The notes under the pieces: generated by a model
What the model was told of the DNA's origin: nothing
Database searches by the model: none
Seen by the model: only the letters and a program-made list of their open reading frames with translations
Translations under genes and position numbers: made by a program
Assembly: GCF_002291445.1 (NCBI RefSeq)
Contig: NZ_CP014137.1
Location: forward strand, 2,790,001-2,854,000
Source: Brenneria goodwinii
Lineage (GTDB): Bacteria; Pseudomonadota; Gammaproteobacteria; Enterobacterales; Enterobacteriaceae
Length of the DNA stretch: 64,000 nt
Reading direction: 5' to 3'
Shown here: in pieces, positions 7,663 to 16,460 of the stretch
Layout: the number at the start of each line of letters is the position of its first letter
Numbering within the stretch: the stretch's first letter is position 1

Positions 7663-8333
7663 TTACTCATGCCATGCTAACCGGAAAGGATGATAGCCAT
7701 TTGGTTACGCTGAGCGGCCATCATCGCCTTCAGCTTGAAGCGGTCATCGCATTTGAAACGTTACAGCGCGCGGCGGAAAAAGACGGATTTAATCTACAGC
7801 CCGCCAGTACATTTCGTGACTTTGATCGCCAGCGTTTGATCTGGAATGGCAAATTCAAGGGAGAACGCCCGGTAATGGGCAAAGATGGCCGCCCGCTGGA
7901 TGTGTTGACGCTTAACGAGGGCGATCGCTGTAAAGCGATTCTACGCTGGTCCGCGATGCCGGGAGCCAGCCGCCACCACTGGGGCAGCGATCTGGATATT
8001 TACGATCCCGGCCTTCTACCGGAAGGACAGCGGCTAATGCTGGAACCCTGGGAATATGAATCCGGTGGCTATTTCGCTCCGCTTAATAACTGGTTAAGTC
8101 AGCATATGCATGAATTCGGCTTTTATCGTCCTTATGAGCACGATCTCGGCGGGGTCGCCGCGGAACCCTGGCATATCAGCTATTATCCATTAGCACAGCA
8201 TGCGGAAAAACAGCTTACGTCCGGTATTATTCTGTCGGCCTGGCAAGGAGAGGACATCGCAGGTTATGACTGGCTATGCGAACACTTACCGCTGCTGTTT
8301 ACCCGCTTCATAAACAACGTTGACGGAGCTTAA
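7659..8333 (+). CDS. M15-family metallopeptidase (D,D-carboxypeptidase-like)
   Basis: This is a 224-residue zinc peptidase of the VanY/M15 type, predicted to cut D-Ala-D-Ala or related peptidoglycan cross-peptides. The metal signature is visible as SRHHWGSDLDIYD (His and Asp ligands) near residue 107 and as AEPWHISYYP (catalytic region and His ligand) near residue 168. The N-terminal STFRDFDRQRLIWNGKF matches the family's substrate-side helix. There is no signal peptide, so it would act in the cytoplasm or be exported by another route. The ATG overlaps the dapE stop (ATGA), so it belongs to the yffB-dapE operon. E. coli K-12 lacks it at this position. Confidence 0.88.
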   Translation: MITHAMLTGKDDSHLVTLSGHHRLQLEAVIAFETLQRAAEKDGFNLQPASTFRDFDRQRLIWNGKFKGERPVMGKDGRPLDVLTLNEGDRCKAILRWSAMPGASRHHWGSDLDIYDPGLLPEGQRLMLEPWEYESGGYFAPLNNWLSQHMHEFGFYRPYEHDLGGVAAEPWHISYYPLAQHAEKQLTSGIILSAWQGEDIAGYDWLCEHLPLLFTRFINNVDGA

Positions 8334-8335
8334 TT

Positions 8336-8527
8336 ATGGCGTGGCTGGCGGATTACTGGTGGATCATTCTTATTATCCTGATCGGTATGCTAATAAATGG
8401 CATCAAGGAACTGCGCAATGTCGATCACAAGCGCTTTTTGATGAACAAGCCCAAGCTGCCTCCGCATCGTGATAACAACGATAAGTGGGATGACGAGGAG
8501 GACGACTGGCCGCAGAAAAAGCCGTGA
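8336..8527 (+). CDS. ypfN: small membrane protein YpfN (UPF0370)
   Basis: The 63-residue protein has one N-terminal transmembrane helix (YWWIILIILIGMLINGI). A short basic stretch with the invariant VDHK-FL-NKP-LPPHRD motif follows, then a very acidic tail (DKWDDEEDDW). This is the UPF0370 pattern and matches E. coli YpfN. Its function is unknown. It starts two bases after the M15 peptidase stop, so it is the last gene of the yffB operon, and it converges with ypfH across 39 bases. Confidence 0.9.
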   Translation: MAWLADYWWIILIILIGMLINGIKELRNVDHKRFLMNKPKLPPHRDNNDKWDDEEDDWPQKKP

Positions 8528-8566
8528 AACCCGGTCGGCCAGCGCTGAAAAAAACGATATTCATTA

Positions 8567-9205
8567 TTATGATGCCAAGCTATTGTCATGCCGCAGATGC
8601 GTCAGCGCATGATTTAGCATGCGCTCATCAATCCCATGCCCCTGTCCGGGCGCCACATCCAATGTGAACAATGTCCCTAAAGTCTGAAAACGCTGCGCGG
8701 CGGCGTGGGCGTGATCGACGGTGATGACTCCGTCGGCGTCGCCATGAATCAGATGAACCACGACATCGGTGAATGGTTTTTCCGGCAAAACGGCGAAGCG
8801 ACCGCTGAATGCGATAATTCGCCCGGCCAAATGCGGTTCTGATTTCAACGCTTCCAGCGACATGATGGATCCTTGAGAAAATCCCACCAACGTTGTTTGC
8901 TGAAAACCGACGCCGCTTTTAAGCTGCCAGTCACGCACGGTGGCGGCAAAACGTGGGACCACCGCTTCAATACGGGATAAGCGATTGGTTTCCGTCACGC
9001 CCTGCACGGAAAACCATTGGCGGCCTTCTCCGTACCCGCTACTGAACGGACCACCGACACTCACCACCAGCGCCTGCGGAAATGCGGCGGCGAAATAACG
9101 GCCGATCTGAGCCATACCCGCTGGCGTATCACCTACCCCATGAAACAGTAAAAACAGCTGCTGGGGAACATCTGGATTTTGTACAACAACATATTCCTGG
9201 CTCAT
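8567..9205 (-). CDS. ypfH: esterase YpfH (alpha/beta hydrolase)
   Basis: YpfH is a cytoplasmic carboxylesterase of the phospholipase/carboxylesterase family. The nucleophile elbow GFSQGS lies near residue 105, the Asp in IHGDADGVI near residue 156, and the His in PGQGHGID near residue 190, completing the catalytic triad. LFHGVGD at the N-terminus forms the oxyanion region. The 212-residue length is slightly below the E. coli protein. It lies 145 bases downstream of tmcA on the same strand, as in E. coli, and may be read from its own promoter in that gap. Its physiological substrate is not known. Confidence 0.92.
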   Translation of the reverse strand: MSQEYVVVQNPDVPQQLFLLFHGVGDTPAGMAQIGRYFAAAFPQALVVSVGGPFSSGYGEGRQWFSVQGVTETNRLSRIEAVVPRFAATVRDWQLKSGVGFQQTTLVGFSQGSIMSLEALKSEPHLAGRIIAFSGRFAVLPEKPFTDVVVHLIHGDADGVITVDHAHAAAQRFQTLGTLFTLDVAPGQGHGIDERMLNHALTHLRHDNSLAS

Positions 9206-9350
9206 TCTCTTTCTCCTGAAAGCAACCGACGCGGTATCGCCAACGGTCAGTTCATCAATAGCGGTTGAGGTTCACTATACGCCGCGCTATTTCAGGTGAA
9301 ATCGGGAATTATTGAATAAGATGTTCCATTTTTTGCAGCAAAAGAGCGAT

Positions 9351-11414
9351 TTACGGCAGATCGGATTGATCCGGTTGCGGCCCTTCAACCCAGTCACGCC
9401 AGCGGATACAGGCTGTTGTATCACGCTGCCGCAGCGCTTCCGCCACTTCGTCGCGCCACTGTCGCAACAGCGCTTTTTTCCCCGGCAGACCGAGTATTTT
9501 CACGCCCCGTTCACTGTTACCGGGGGCTTCAACCAGTAAACGCAATGCCGGCAACGCCAAAGGGGAACTAAGCGCCAGCCGGGACAGCGACGCCAGGCTG
9601 GATTCCATTGGCCGATGGGCAAAGGCGAAACCAGCCAGCGTGCGCCAATCTTCCCGATCCAGATCCGTCGCTTCATCCTGCGGCAGCGGCAAATCCAGCG
9701 GAATAAGACGGCGCAGCCAGAACCAATCCCGCTTCAGCTGTCGGGCGCTTTGCGCCGTCAGCGACTGGCCTTCGGCGCTCAGAGGCAATAACGCCATCGC
9801 GCTGTAACAGCCGCTGCTGGCCTCAAGATGGCTGCCGATGCGCACCAGTTGAAAACCGCATGAGCGCCAAAACGCCCACAAATCCGGCTGATAACCAAAA
9901 CTGACCGACAGATAATCCACTCCCTGAGCTTGCGCCGTCCGCTGCTGAAACTCGACCAGGGCGCGCCCTATGCCCTGTCGCCGGTAAGCCGCCGTTATCG
10001 CAATGCGGCTAATGCGCCGAGAACGGAGCATCGGCGCAGTCCACTGCCCCGCATGAGCCGCTAGCGACTGCGCAACCAGATTGCCGCGCGGACGGCGGCG
10101 CCCGGCCCAGACCTCATGCGCCAATTCGGCAGACAGACCGCCTTCACCCACCATCCACAACACGCCGTTGAGCGAACCGGATACGCTGGCGCTGCACACG
10201 CGCATGCCGGGGGCGTCCAACAAACGGCGTAAATCAAGGGGAGAAGTCCGGTAGTGAGCGCTGCATAACAAGGCATAGCATTGCTGTAAACGCTGCGGAT
10301 GCCGGAGCCAGTCGTCGGCGCTTTCTTCTCTGAGTTCGGGTACAGAGCGTGGTTGAACAGGCTTGATATCGTCATATGACTCGGTAAACAGCAGCGCATT
10401 ATCCAGTACGCATTCCAGCGGATCGCTTTTAGCCCAGCGTAGCGGTTCGTCCAGGGTGAACGCTTGCCATTGCGGCAGTGACGCACAAAACTTCAGTAAG
10501 AAACCGCGCCCGGTGCCTTCATATCCCTGCACGGTGGTGGTCATCAAAATACGGGGAAAATGCGACAGCAGCGCCGTCAATAGCGAAGAGGGAATCGCCG
10601 CCGCTTCATCGACCAACAGCCAGTCAACCGCTGGCGGCGGATTCGATCGGCAATGTTCCAGCAGCGCATCCGGCGCCCAAAACCGAGTATCTTCTCTGGC
10701 ATGCTGTTGCAGTACGTCCGCGGCGGAGCGGGAAGGCGCGGTCGCCCAGCATATTCCCGTACAGCGCTGGCTCAACATGCCGGCCAGCGCCGATTTTCCC
10801 CGGCCCCGCGGCGCTGTGACCACATAAACGCCCGGCGGCGCCGCGCTCAACTGTTGTAAAATACGCTGTTGCCGTGCCGTTGGGTCGCCGTCGGCCGGTC
10901 GCCAGTCGGGCCGGGGATGAAGCGGCCTGACGGCCAACGTCGCACCCTGACGCCAAATAACGGCTTCATCATCCGCCAGCAAATGTTGCTGAAGGTGGCG
11001 GACAAAATGGGGCGTGGCTATGGGCTGCGGTCGTTCGCTCCAACGCAGGCTGTCTTCATCAGCCCGATCCGGCCACGACTGCCATTCAGGCACCAATAGT
11101 ATCAGCCAACTTCCCGCCCGCAGCGTGCCCGCCGCCATCGCCCAGGCTTCCACATCCAGCCCCCGCCGGGCATCAAATATCGCATGGCTGAACTCCCGTC
11201 CGAGCAAGGTACGCACCTTCCCGGCGGGCAAAGACGTCATGCCTTCTGGCCCGTGGGAGCCGATCCACAGCCAGTCGCCGTCCAGTTGACGACAGAGCGT
11301 TAACGCCTGAGCTTGACACCAGTCAGGCTCCCCGCTGAGCGCCAGCAGACGCCGCACGCCGCTACGCAGTTGTTGGCGCTGGCTATTGACGAAATCAGAA
11401 GAGAGACTGGTCAT
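9351..11414 (-). CDS. tmcA: tRNA(Met) cytidine acetyltransferase TmcA
   Basis: TmcA uses acetyl-CoA and ATP to acetylate N4 of cytidine 34 in elongator tRNA-Met, preventing misreading of isoleucine codons. The N-terminal domain precedes a helicase-like ATPase module with Walker A APRGRGKSALAG near residue 200 and Walker B WLLVDEAAAIP. A GNAT acetyltransferase domain follows, with IAITAAYRRQGIGRALVEF near residue 475. The ATG at 11414 gives 687 residues, close to the E. coli 671. A TTG nine bases upstream is a possible alternative; neither has a clear ribosome binding site. It lies 15 bases after the yeaL-like gene. Confidence 0.96.
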   Translation of the reverse strand: MTSLSSDFVNSQRQQLRSGVRRLLALSGEPDWCQAQALTLCRQLDGDWLWIGSHGPEGMTSLPAGKVRTLLGREFSHAIFDARRGLDVEAWAMAAGTLRAGSWLILLVPEWQSWPDRADEDSLRWSERPQPIATPHFVRHLQQHLLADDEAVIWRQGATLAVRPLHPRPDWRPADGDPTARQQRILQQLSAAPPGVYVVTAPRGRGKSALAGMLSQRCTGICWATAPSRSAADVLQQHAREDTRFWAPDALLEHCRSNPPPAVDWLLVDEAAAIPSSLLTALLSHFPRILMTTTVQGYEGTGRGFLLKFCASLPQWQAFTLDEPLRWAKSDPLECVLDNALLFTESYDDIKPVQPRSVPELREESADDWLRHPQRLQQCYALLCSAHYRTSPLDLRRLLDAPGMRVCSASVSGSLNGVLWMVGEGGLSAELAHEVWAGRRRPRGNLVAQSLAAHAGQWTAPMLRSRRISRIAITAAYRRQGIGRALVEFQQRTAQAQGVDYLSVSFGYQPDLWAFWRSCGFQLVRIGSHLEASSGCYSAMALLPLSAEGQSLTAQSARQLKRDWFWLRRLIPLDLPLPQDEATDLDREDWRTLAGFAFAHRPMESSLASLSRLALSSPLALPALRLLVEAPGNSERGVKILGLPGKKALLRQWRDEVAEALRQRDTTACIRWRDWVEGPQPDQSDLP

Positions 11415-11429
11415 CGGTAGCAAAAACGA

Positions 11430-11882
11430 TCAGGTTTTGCCGATCAGTAAAGAAAGGATACCTGCGGCAATCAGCGGCCCGACGGGAACGCCGCGAAACA
11501 ACGCCACGCCCATCACCGTTCCCACCAGCAGCCCGGCGACCACCGAAGGTTGATTGCTCATCAGGGACACGCCTCGCCCCCCCAACCAGGACACCAATAC
11601 GCCAATAACAATCGCCAGTATCGATTTCCAGCTCATAAAAGAGTTGATGACGTCTGCCGCGGTGATTTTGCCACTGGCAATAGGCGCCATCACACCAATG
11701 GTGAGAATGACAATCCCAATGGTCAGACCGTACTTCTCTACCCACGGGAAAAAGTTATTTAGCGGGGTAATGCGCACAACCAGTAAAAGCAGAATAGCCA
11801 GCGTAACGGTCATGTTGTGGCTGATAATTCCTAGTCCGGCCAGAACCAGTAGAATCAACAGTGTTGGATCAAAAAAAGTCAT
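11430..11882 (-). CDS. yeaL: UPF0756 (DUF441) membrane protein YeaL
   Basis: The 150-residue protein is very hydrophobic, with four to five transmembrane helices. It matches E. coli YeaL over its length, including the blocks FFPWVEKYGLTIGIVILTIGVMAPIASG and SWLGGRGVSLM, and the ending LLVGTVMGVALFRGVPVGPLIAAG. Its function is unknown. In E. coli yeaL lies far from tmcA, so the pairing here, with a gap of 15 bases, is lineage-specific and suggests cotranscription. The ATG at 11882 starts MTFFDPTLLILL and fits the family. Confidence 0.92.
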   Translation of the reverse strand: MTFFDPTLLILLVLAGLGIISHNMTVTLAILLLLVVRITPLNNFFPWVEKYGLTIGIVILTIGVMAPIASGKITAADVINSFMSWKSILAIVIGVLVSWLGGRGVSLMSNQPSVVAGLLVGTVMGVALFRGVPVGPLIAAGILSLLIGKT

Positions 11883-12215
11883 AGAAGAACACTATTCCTG
11901 AAAAAGCCGTAAACCCAGACGGCGTAAATGGCGTGCAATTATAACACCAAAAAGAGAATGTCACGCCCTATCATCCGGGGTCGTTTGAAATGCCTGTTTT
12001 TACAAGCATGACGAGTATTTCGGGAGGGAGACGAATAACCTGGAATGAAGTGCCTTACGATTATCATTGCCCAATAAAAAAACCAAAAACATCATAAACG
12101 ATGATATTTTCACGACAACAAAAAACACGTAATACGTTGAAGTTAAATCAAAAACTAAAAACATCGACTATTGTTTGAACAAACATAAAACAATATTATT
12201 TATGTTTTTCCATGG
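11883..12215. other. AT-rich gap between yeaL-like gene and an unknown gene pair
   Basis: Nothing coding is seen in this divergent intergenic stretch. Base composition falls sharply after about 12040, with long A/T runs leading into the unknown gene at 12216. It should hold the promoters of both flanking genes, but no clear -35/-10 pair was recognised. Confidence 0.5.
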
Positions 12216-12941
12216 ATGAATCTATTTATGAGTAGCAGACGAGATATTATAGACGGTGCCCAATTTGATACCCTCCGAAACGGACTCGTTTATACCGAAG
12301 TGCTAGGTTGGATCGATATGGGCCATGCCAGAGGCGATGATATAAAAGCGCTCTTTCATCAATTCCAAATTGGCGAAATCAGCAACAATCCGCATTACAC
12401 AATCGTATATGACCAAAACATGTATATAGGGCGCTTTAATCGTTGTATCGGGGTAGGGAAGTATACTAAATGGGTTATCCAAAAAGGCAGGACGACCGAC
12501 GAAATAAATCGCATAATGCTTGCCATGATGATGATAACCGCCTCAAATTTCGAAGGGTTGCAGTCTCTACGACATTTTTCCTGGTACACCGACAGTGGCT
12601 TTAGTGGAGAAGATTTAGTCTCTGACCTATTCGGCTTTTACAAGACATTAATACCAAGTCGTTATAGTCATCACGTCAAACCGGTCAGCTATGAATCTGC
12701 ACTCAGGCGTTGGGATTATTATGGTCCAGTCGGAGTTAACAAAAATAGGGGATTTACACCGATTATCTACCCAGATCCGCAAAATCCATGTGTACGGCAC
12801 AGCCCATATCGAAAACAGCTACCCCATTTTATGACATGGATAAAACCCTGGGATGATTTCACATCCGGTAAGGTAGAAGTTTTCACTAATAACGGCACTA
12901 AACTTTCATTCAACAAACGAGTTTATCCAGGGCAATGCTAA
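12216..12941 (+). CDS. unknown protein with DUF4056-like features
   Basis: I do not recognise this 241-residue protein with certainty. It has no signal peptide or membrane helix. Two segments recall the uncharacterised family DUF4056: NGLVYTEVLGWIDMGHARGDD near residue 22 and DSGFSGEDLVSDLFGFYKTL near residue 128. The two appear in the same order as in that family, as I remember it. The N-terminal RPCCAFG block of that family is missing. The coding sequence is clearly richer in A and T than its neighbours, suggesting transfer. No good ribosome binding site precedes the ATG; ATG 12228 is an alternative. It overlaps the next gene by one base. Confidence 0.7.
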   Translation: MNLFMSSRRDIIDGAQFDTLRNGLVYTEVLGWIDMGHARGDDIKALFHQFQIGEISNNPHYTIVYDQNMYIGRFNRCIGVGKYTKWVIQKGRTTDEINRIMLAMMMITASNFEGLQSLRHFSWYTDSGFSGEDLVSDLFGFYKTLIPSRYSHHVKPVSYESALRRWDYYGPVGVNKNRGFTPIIYPDPQNPCVRHSPYRKQLPHFMTWIKPWDDFTSGKVEVFTNNGTKLSFNKRVYPGQC

Positions 12942-13369
12942 TGCAAAAATCTTTAAAGTGGATTCTACTAGCGCTAATTCTTTACGCCCTTGGCGATTTT
13001 GTTTTGGGAACCTGGCTTGACAAGCGAATTGCAGAGAATCCGGCATACACGAAAAGTGATGTGCTTATCTATAAACATTTTACAGACAAAGATATTGCCG
13101 ATACGCCAAAAATTTCGCGCAATTATCATTTCGAATATCATATTGGCGATGGCTATGCACCTACCAACGAAATTGTCTTTCATCATGCCAGCGATCTTGT
13201 TCCACTACGTGATTATCTAAAGAAACTTGGCTATGAAAAGGCACCCAAGCCTTATGGAGACGCTGAAGTCTGGAGAAGACCGACAAAGAAAAGCGATACC
13301 TTTTATCTGTGGCATATCAAAGAGAGTAATGAAATAAAATTATCCAAAACATTTGCCCATATTCAATAG
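12941..13369 (+). CDS. unknown membrane-anchored protein paired with the preceding gene
   Basis: This 142-residue protein is not recognised. It has one N-terminal transmembrane helix (WILLALILYALGDFVLGTWL), then a mainly polar domain that would face the periplasm. That domain contains YHFEYHIGDGYAPTNEIVFHH and ends without a second helix. ATG 12941 shares its A with the previous stop and lies eight bases after AGGG; ATG 12935 is too close to that site. The same low GC content as the upstream gene suggests the two arrived together. A soluble protein followed by a small membrane-anchored one could be an enzyme with a partner, or an effector with its immunity protein; no motif decides this. Confidence 0.7.
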   Translation: MQKSLKWILLALILYALGDFVLGTWLDKRIAENPAYTKSDVLIYKHFTDKDIADTPKISRNYHFEYHIGDGYAPTNEIVFHHASDLVPLRDYLKKLGYEKAPKPYGDAEVWRRPTKKSDTFYLWHIKESNEIKLSKTFAHIQ

Positions 13370-13451
13370 GTCAGATGGCCGCATATTATTCGCCGATAAA
13401 ACTATACGCAGAACACTGGGTTCTGCGTATAGAACGAAAACGATTGCGCTA

Positions 13452-14165
13452 TTAGTCTAATTTTATGCCAAGACGGTGTGCGACTTCTTCATAGGCTTCG
13501 ATCAGGCCGCCGAGACTTTGACGGAAACGGTCTTTGTCCATCTTGTTCAGCGTGGCTTTATCCCACAGACGGCTGCCGTCCGGCGAGAATTCATCACCCA
13601 GCGTCACTTCGCCTTTAAACAAACCAAATTCCAGTTTGAAATCCACCAGAATCAGTCCCGCATCATCAAACAGTTTGCTCAGGACTTCATTGGCCTTGTA
13701 GCTGAGTTCCTTCATGCGAGCGAGGTTCTTTTCACTTACCCAGCCAAAGGTTTTGCAATAGGACTCATTGACCATAGGGTCGTGCATGGCGTCATTTTTC
13801 AGGAACAGGTCGAACAGCGGAGGATTAAGGACAATCCCTTCCTCAACGCCCAGGCGTTTTACCAATGAACCTGCGGCACGGTTACGTACCACACATTCTA
13901 CCGGCACCATATCCAGTTTTTTCACCAGCACTTCGTTATCAGAAAGCAGGCTCACCATCTGGGTCGGGATCCCGGCTTCTTCCAGTTTGCTCATGATGAA
14001 ATGGTTGAACTTATTATTCACCATTCCTTTACGATCAAACTGCTCAATGCGAGCTCCATCCCCTGCTGACGTATCATTACGAAACTCCAGCACCAGCAGG
14101 TCAGGATCTTCGGTGGTGTAGACAGTTTTTGCCTTCCCACGATACAACTCAGCTAGCTTTTGCAT
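13452..14165 (-). CDS. purC: SAICAR synthase PurC
   Basis: PurC joins CAIR and aspartate using ATP to form SAICAR, step eight of purine synthesis. The 237-residue protein equals E. coli PurC. The N-terminal LYRGKAKTVY nucleotide-binding segment, the VECVVRNRAAGS block near residue 88 and the LVDFKLEFG metal and phosphate region near residue 175 are visible. It lies downstream of dapA-bamC in the order dapA-bamC-purC, as in E. coli. It is separated from bamC by 365 bases, which should contain its promoter. I did not find a convincing PurR box there. Confidence 0.98.
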   Translation of the reverse strand: MQKLAELYRGKAKTVYTTEDPDLLVLEFRNDTSAGDGARIEQFDRKGMVNNKFNHFIMSKLEEAGIPTQMVSLLSDNEVLVKKLDMVPVECVVRNRAAGSLVKRLGVEEGIVLNPPLFDLFLKNDAMHDPMVNESYCKTFGWVSEKNLARMKELSYKANEVLSKLFDDAGLILVDFKLEFGLFKGEVTLGDEFSPDGSRLWDKATLNKMDKDRFRQSLGGLIEAYEEVAHRLGIKLD

Positions 14166-14360
14166 CTTTTATTACTCCACACAATGAGGGCCACCGCACA
14201 CGGCCCGAGAATTTAACGTCCATCCCCTGCTTACCTGAGATCGCTCTGTTATCGGCAACCTCTACCGCATCGAATCACCGGCATGAATCAACACGTCAGA
14301 TCCGTTCGCTATACCGCACAGCAATCCCAGTCATTTGGGTATCGATTTTTTAATGAAGAA

Positions 14361-14379
14361 GGGTCGGATAATCCGACCC
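14361..14379. terminator. hairpin downstream of bamC
   Basis: A nearly perfect palindrome (GGGTCGGAT/ATCCGACCC around one base) lies in the bamC-purC gap, directly abutting the repeat element at 14380. The minus-strand tail is only TTCTTC, so termination strength is uncertain. Confidence 0.5.
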
Positions 14380-14522
14380 TATACCCTTCATCTTTCAAAT
14401 TGCAGATGCGTTGGCAACCTAATTACTCGGCCCTTCCCTGGGTCTCGCCCGTAAAGAGCCAACGCTTTACATTGTTCAGAACGACAACGTTTTGTCCTGC
14501 ACCTTGAAATCTATTGGGTATA
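14380..14522. repeat. palindromic terminal-inverted-repeat element, copy 1
   Basis: The left end reads TATACCCTTCATCTTTCAA. The right end, reverse-complemented, reads TATACCCAATAGATTTCAA. The interior shares GTTGGC and TTACTCG blocks with the element at 18000-18155. It resembles a widespread enterobacterial non-coding palindromic element of about 150 bases that I remember from Yersinia, Photorhabdus and Dickeya. It fills most of the bamC-purC gap and encodes nothing. Confidence 0.75.
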
Positions 14523-14530
14523 TAAATTAC

Positions 14531-15565
14531 TTAATTGAATGCCGCCTGGAATACGGACACCAGCGCGTCATTCTGCGACTGGCTTAGCGTATGTCCTTTG
14601 GAGTCGATAAATTGCAGACTGCTGCGGTTATCAAGATCGCCGACCTGTAATTTGTACTTGCCATTGGGAAGCTCAGGATCTTTCGTTCCCAAGGTATCCC
14701 AGGTACCGCTGCCCGGCGCTCTATAAGTAATGGAAACGGAGCCCTGAGGACGGCTGCGATCGTCAACTTCCATACCGATTTTGCTCAACGCAGCCGGTAA
14801 ACGATCCCATACCAGGACATAGGGGCCACGAACCACCAGCAGCGGCAGACCGGTATCATCAGCGCCGCTCTGCACATCCAGCGAACCACTGTTGCGGTGC
14901 GCCTGCGCGTTTTCACGCTCGGTCGCCTGACTATCCAATGACTCGGTAATGGTATTCAGCATCAACCCGGCGTAGCGTTGAACCTGTACCGGGTCGGTAA
15001 CGGGATTATTCTGCTGCTCCAGCGCCAACAGGGTAACGATGACCGCGGTCTGATACCCCTGTTGCTGAACGGCTACCTGGTAACGTCCCCGATATTGGAG
15101 ATCTTCATCCTGACGCACCCAGGTGATCCAGTCCGTCGTCAGCGTTTGGTTAGCATCCTGGCGGTCGGCAATGGTGAAATTCTTCTCTTGTAAAGCACGA
15201 ACCACCTGAGGCCAAAGCTGGCTGTTTTGCGCGCTGCTTTCCAATAACAGCGATGCCGTGTTACCCGAGCTCTGGGTACGAGAACCATTCAACAAAGCCA
15301 ATGGCTGCAACGGAGGACGAATATCCAGCTCTTTACCTACGGCACCGTTCAGGGTGACCGGCGGTACATCATAATCCCCATTTTGCACCGGTAAAATCAT
15401 ACCGGCCGGCGTGTTCAACGCTTTTGGCGCCGGCGTATGCAGATAAGACTCATCGCCACTCACCTGACGCTTATAGCGCTGATCGCTGGAACACGCAGCC
15501 AACAACATCACCAACGATACGCCAACGACTTTTGCCACCATCGACTTTTGTAATGAACCAGTCAT
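14531..15565 (-). CDS. bamC: outer membrane assembly lipoprotein BamC
   Basis: BamC is a lipoprotein of the BAM complex that inserts beta-barrel proteins into the outer membrane. The 344-residue precursor has a signal peptide ending in the lipobox LLAAC with Cys25 as lipidation site. The unstructured N-terminal stretch with RYKRQVSGDESYL, which binds BamD in E. coli, follows. Two helix-grip domains come next, and the C-terminus LDNRSSLQFIDSKGHTL matches the family. It lies 16 bases downstream of dapA on the same strand, the conserved dapA-bamC operon. Confidence 0.96.
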   Translation of the reverse strand: MTGSLQKSMVAKVVGVSLVMLLAACSSDQRYKRQVSGDESYLHTPAPKALNTPAGMILPVQNGDYDVPPVTLNGAVGKELDIRPPLQPLALLNGSRTQSSGNTASLLLESSAQNSQLWPQVVRALQEKNFTIADRQDANQTLTTDWITWVRQDEDLQYRGRYQVAVQQQGYQTAVIVTLLALEQQNNPVTDPVQVQRYAGLMLNTITESLDSQATERENAQAHRNSGSLDVQSGADDTGLPLLVVRGPYVLVWDRLPAALSKIGMEVDDRSRPQGSVSITYRAPGSGTWDTLGTKDPELPNGKYKLQVGDLDNRSSLQFIDSKGHTLSQSQNDALVSVFQAAFN

Positions 15566-15581
15566 TAAATCTCCCTAACGG

Positions 15582-16460
15582 TTACAGCAAACCAGCTTGC
15601 TTCAATGCGCGCGCCAGCACCGTTTGACCGGATTCAGTCAATGGCGTCATGGGCAGGCGAAGCGTATCGGTCGCCATGAGTCCCAATTCCTTACAGGCCC
15701 ACTTCACCGGAATAGGATTGGGTTCAACAAATAATTTCTGATGCAACGGCATCAGGCGCTGATTTAAACGGCGCGCTTCAACAAAATTGCCCTGCGCCGC
15801 CAACCTGCAAAGTTCAGCCATTTCACGCGCGGCGATATTCGCCGTAACGGAAATCACCCCTTTGCCGCCTAGTTGCATAAAATCTAAACCGCTGGCGTCA
15901 TCGCCGCTCAGCAGAATAAAATCTTCACTAACCAGCTCTTGGATCTGACTTACCCGACTTAAGTTCCCTGTCGCTTCTTTAATAGCCACAATATTTTTGA
16001 TTTCGGACAGGCGCGCGACCGTTTCCGGCAACATGTCGCAGCCCGTACGCGAAGGTACGTTATAGAGAATTTGCGGCAGATCGGTATGTTCGGCAATCGC
16101 TTTGAAGTGTTGATACAACCCTTCCTGCGTGGGTCGGTTGTAATATGGCGTTACCGTCAGGCAACCCACGACCCCGGTATCATGGAACCGCTTGGTCAGT
16201 GAAATCCCTTCAGCGGTGGCATTGGCGCCGGTTCCGGCAATCACCGGGATGCGGCCGTCGCTCAGTTCCAACGTCATCATAACGACATCGCCATGTTCTT
16301 CATGACTCAGCGTGGCGGATTCGCCCGTCGTTCCAACGGAAACAATCGCCGATGTGCCGCTAGCGACATGATAATCAATAAGTTTTTTCAGGCTCGCCCG
16401 GTCGACGGCGCCTTTGGCGTCCATCGGCGTAACCAGCGCAACAATACTTCCCGTAAACAT
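15582..16460 (-). CDS. dapA: 4-hydroxy-tetrahydrodipicolinate synthase DapA
   Basis: DapA condenses pyruvate with aspartate semialdehyde, the committed step towards diaminopimelate and lysine. The 292-residue length equals E. coli. The Schiff-base lysine is in AIKEATGNL near residue 161, the catalytic tyrosine in LYNVPSRTGCD near residue 133, and GTTGESATL is the pyruvate-binding loop. I chose ATG at 16460 because it gives MFTGSIVALVTP and has AGGGA upstream; an in-frame start 18 bases earlier is not conserved. The leader and the divergent gcvR gene are separated by a tandem hairpin repeat. Confidence 0.97.
   Translation of the reverse strand: MFTGSIVALVTPMDAKGAVDRASLKKLIDYHVASGTSAIVSVGTTGESATLSHEEHGDVVMMTLELSDGRIPVIAGTGANATAEGISLTKRFHDTGVVGCLTVTPYYNRPTQEGLYQHFKAIAEHTDLPQILYNVPSRTGCDMLPETVARLSEIKNIVAIKEATGNLSRVSQIQELVSEDFILLSGDDASGLDFMQLGGKGVISVTANIAAREMAELCRLAAQGNFVEARRLNQRLMPLHQKLFVEPNPIPVKWACKELGLMATDTLRLPMTPLTESGQTVLARALKQAGLL

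Noticed and set aside
13003..13369. Named toxin-antitoxin or T6SS immunity assignment for the AT-rich pair
   Set aside because: No toxin or immunity motif could be recognised; only the size, coupling and topology suggest it, so no name is given.
14166..14360. PurR operator before purC
   Set aside because: No sequence close to ACGCAAACGTTTGCGT was found in the gap, unlike the clear site before purM.
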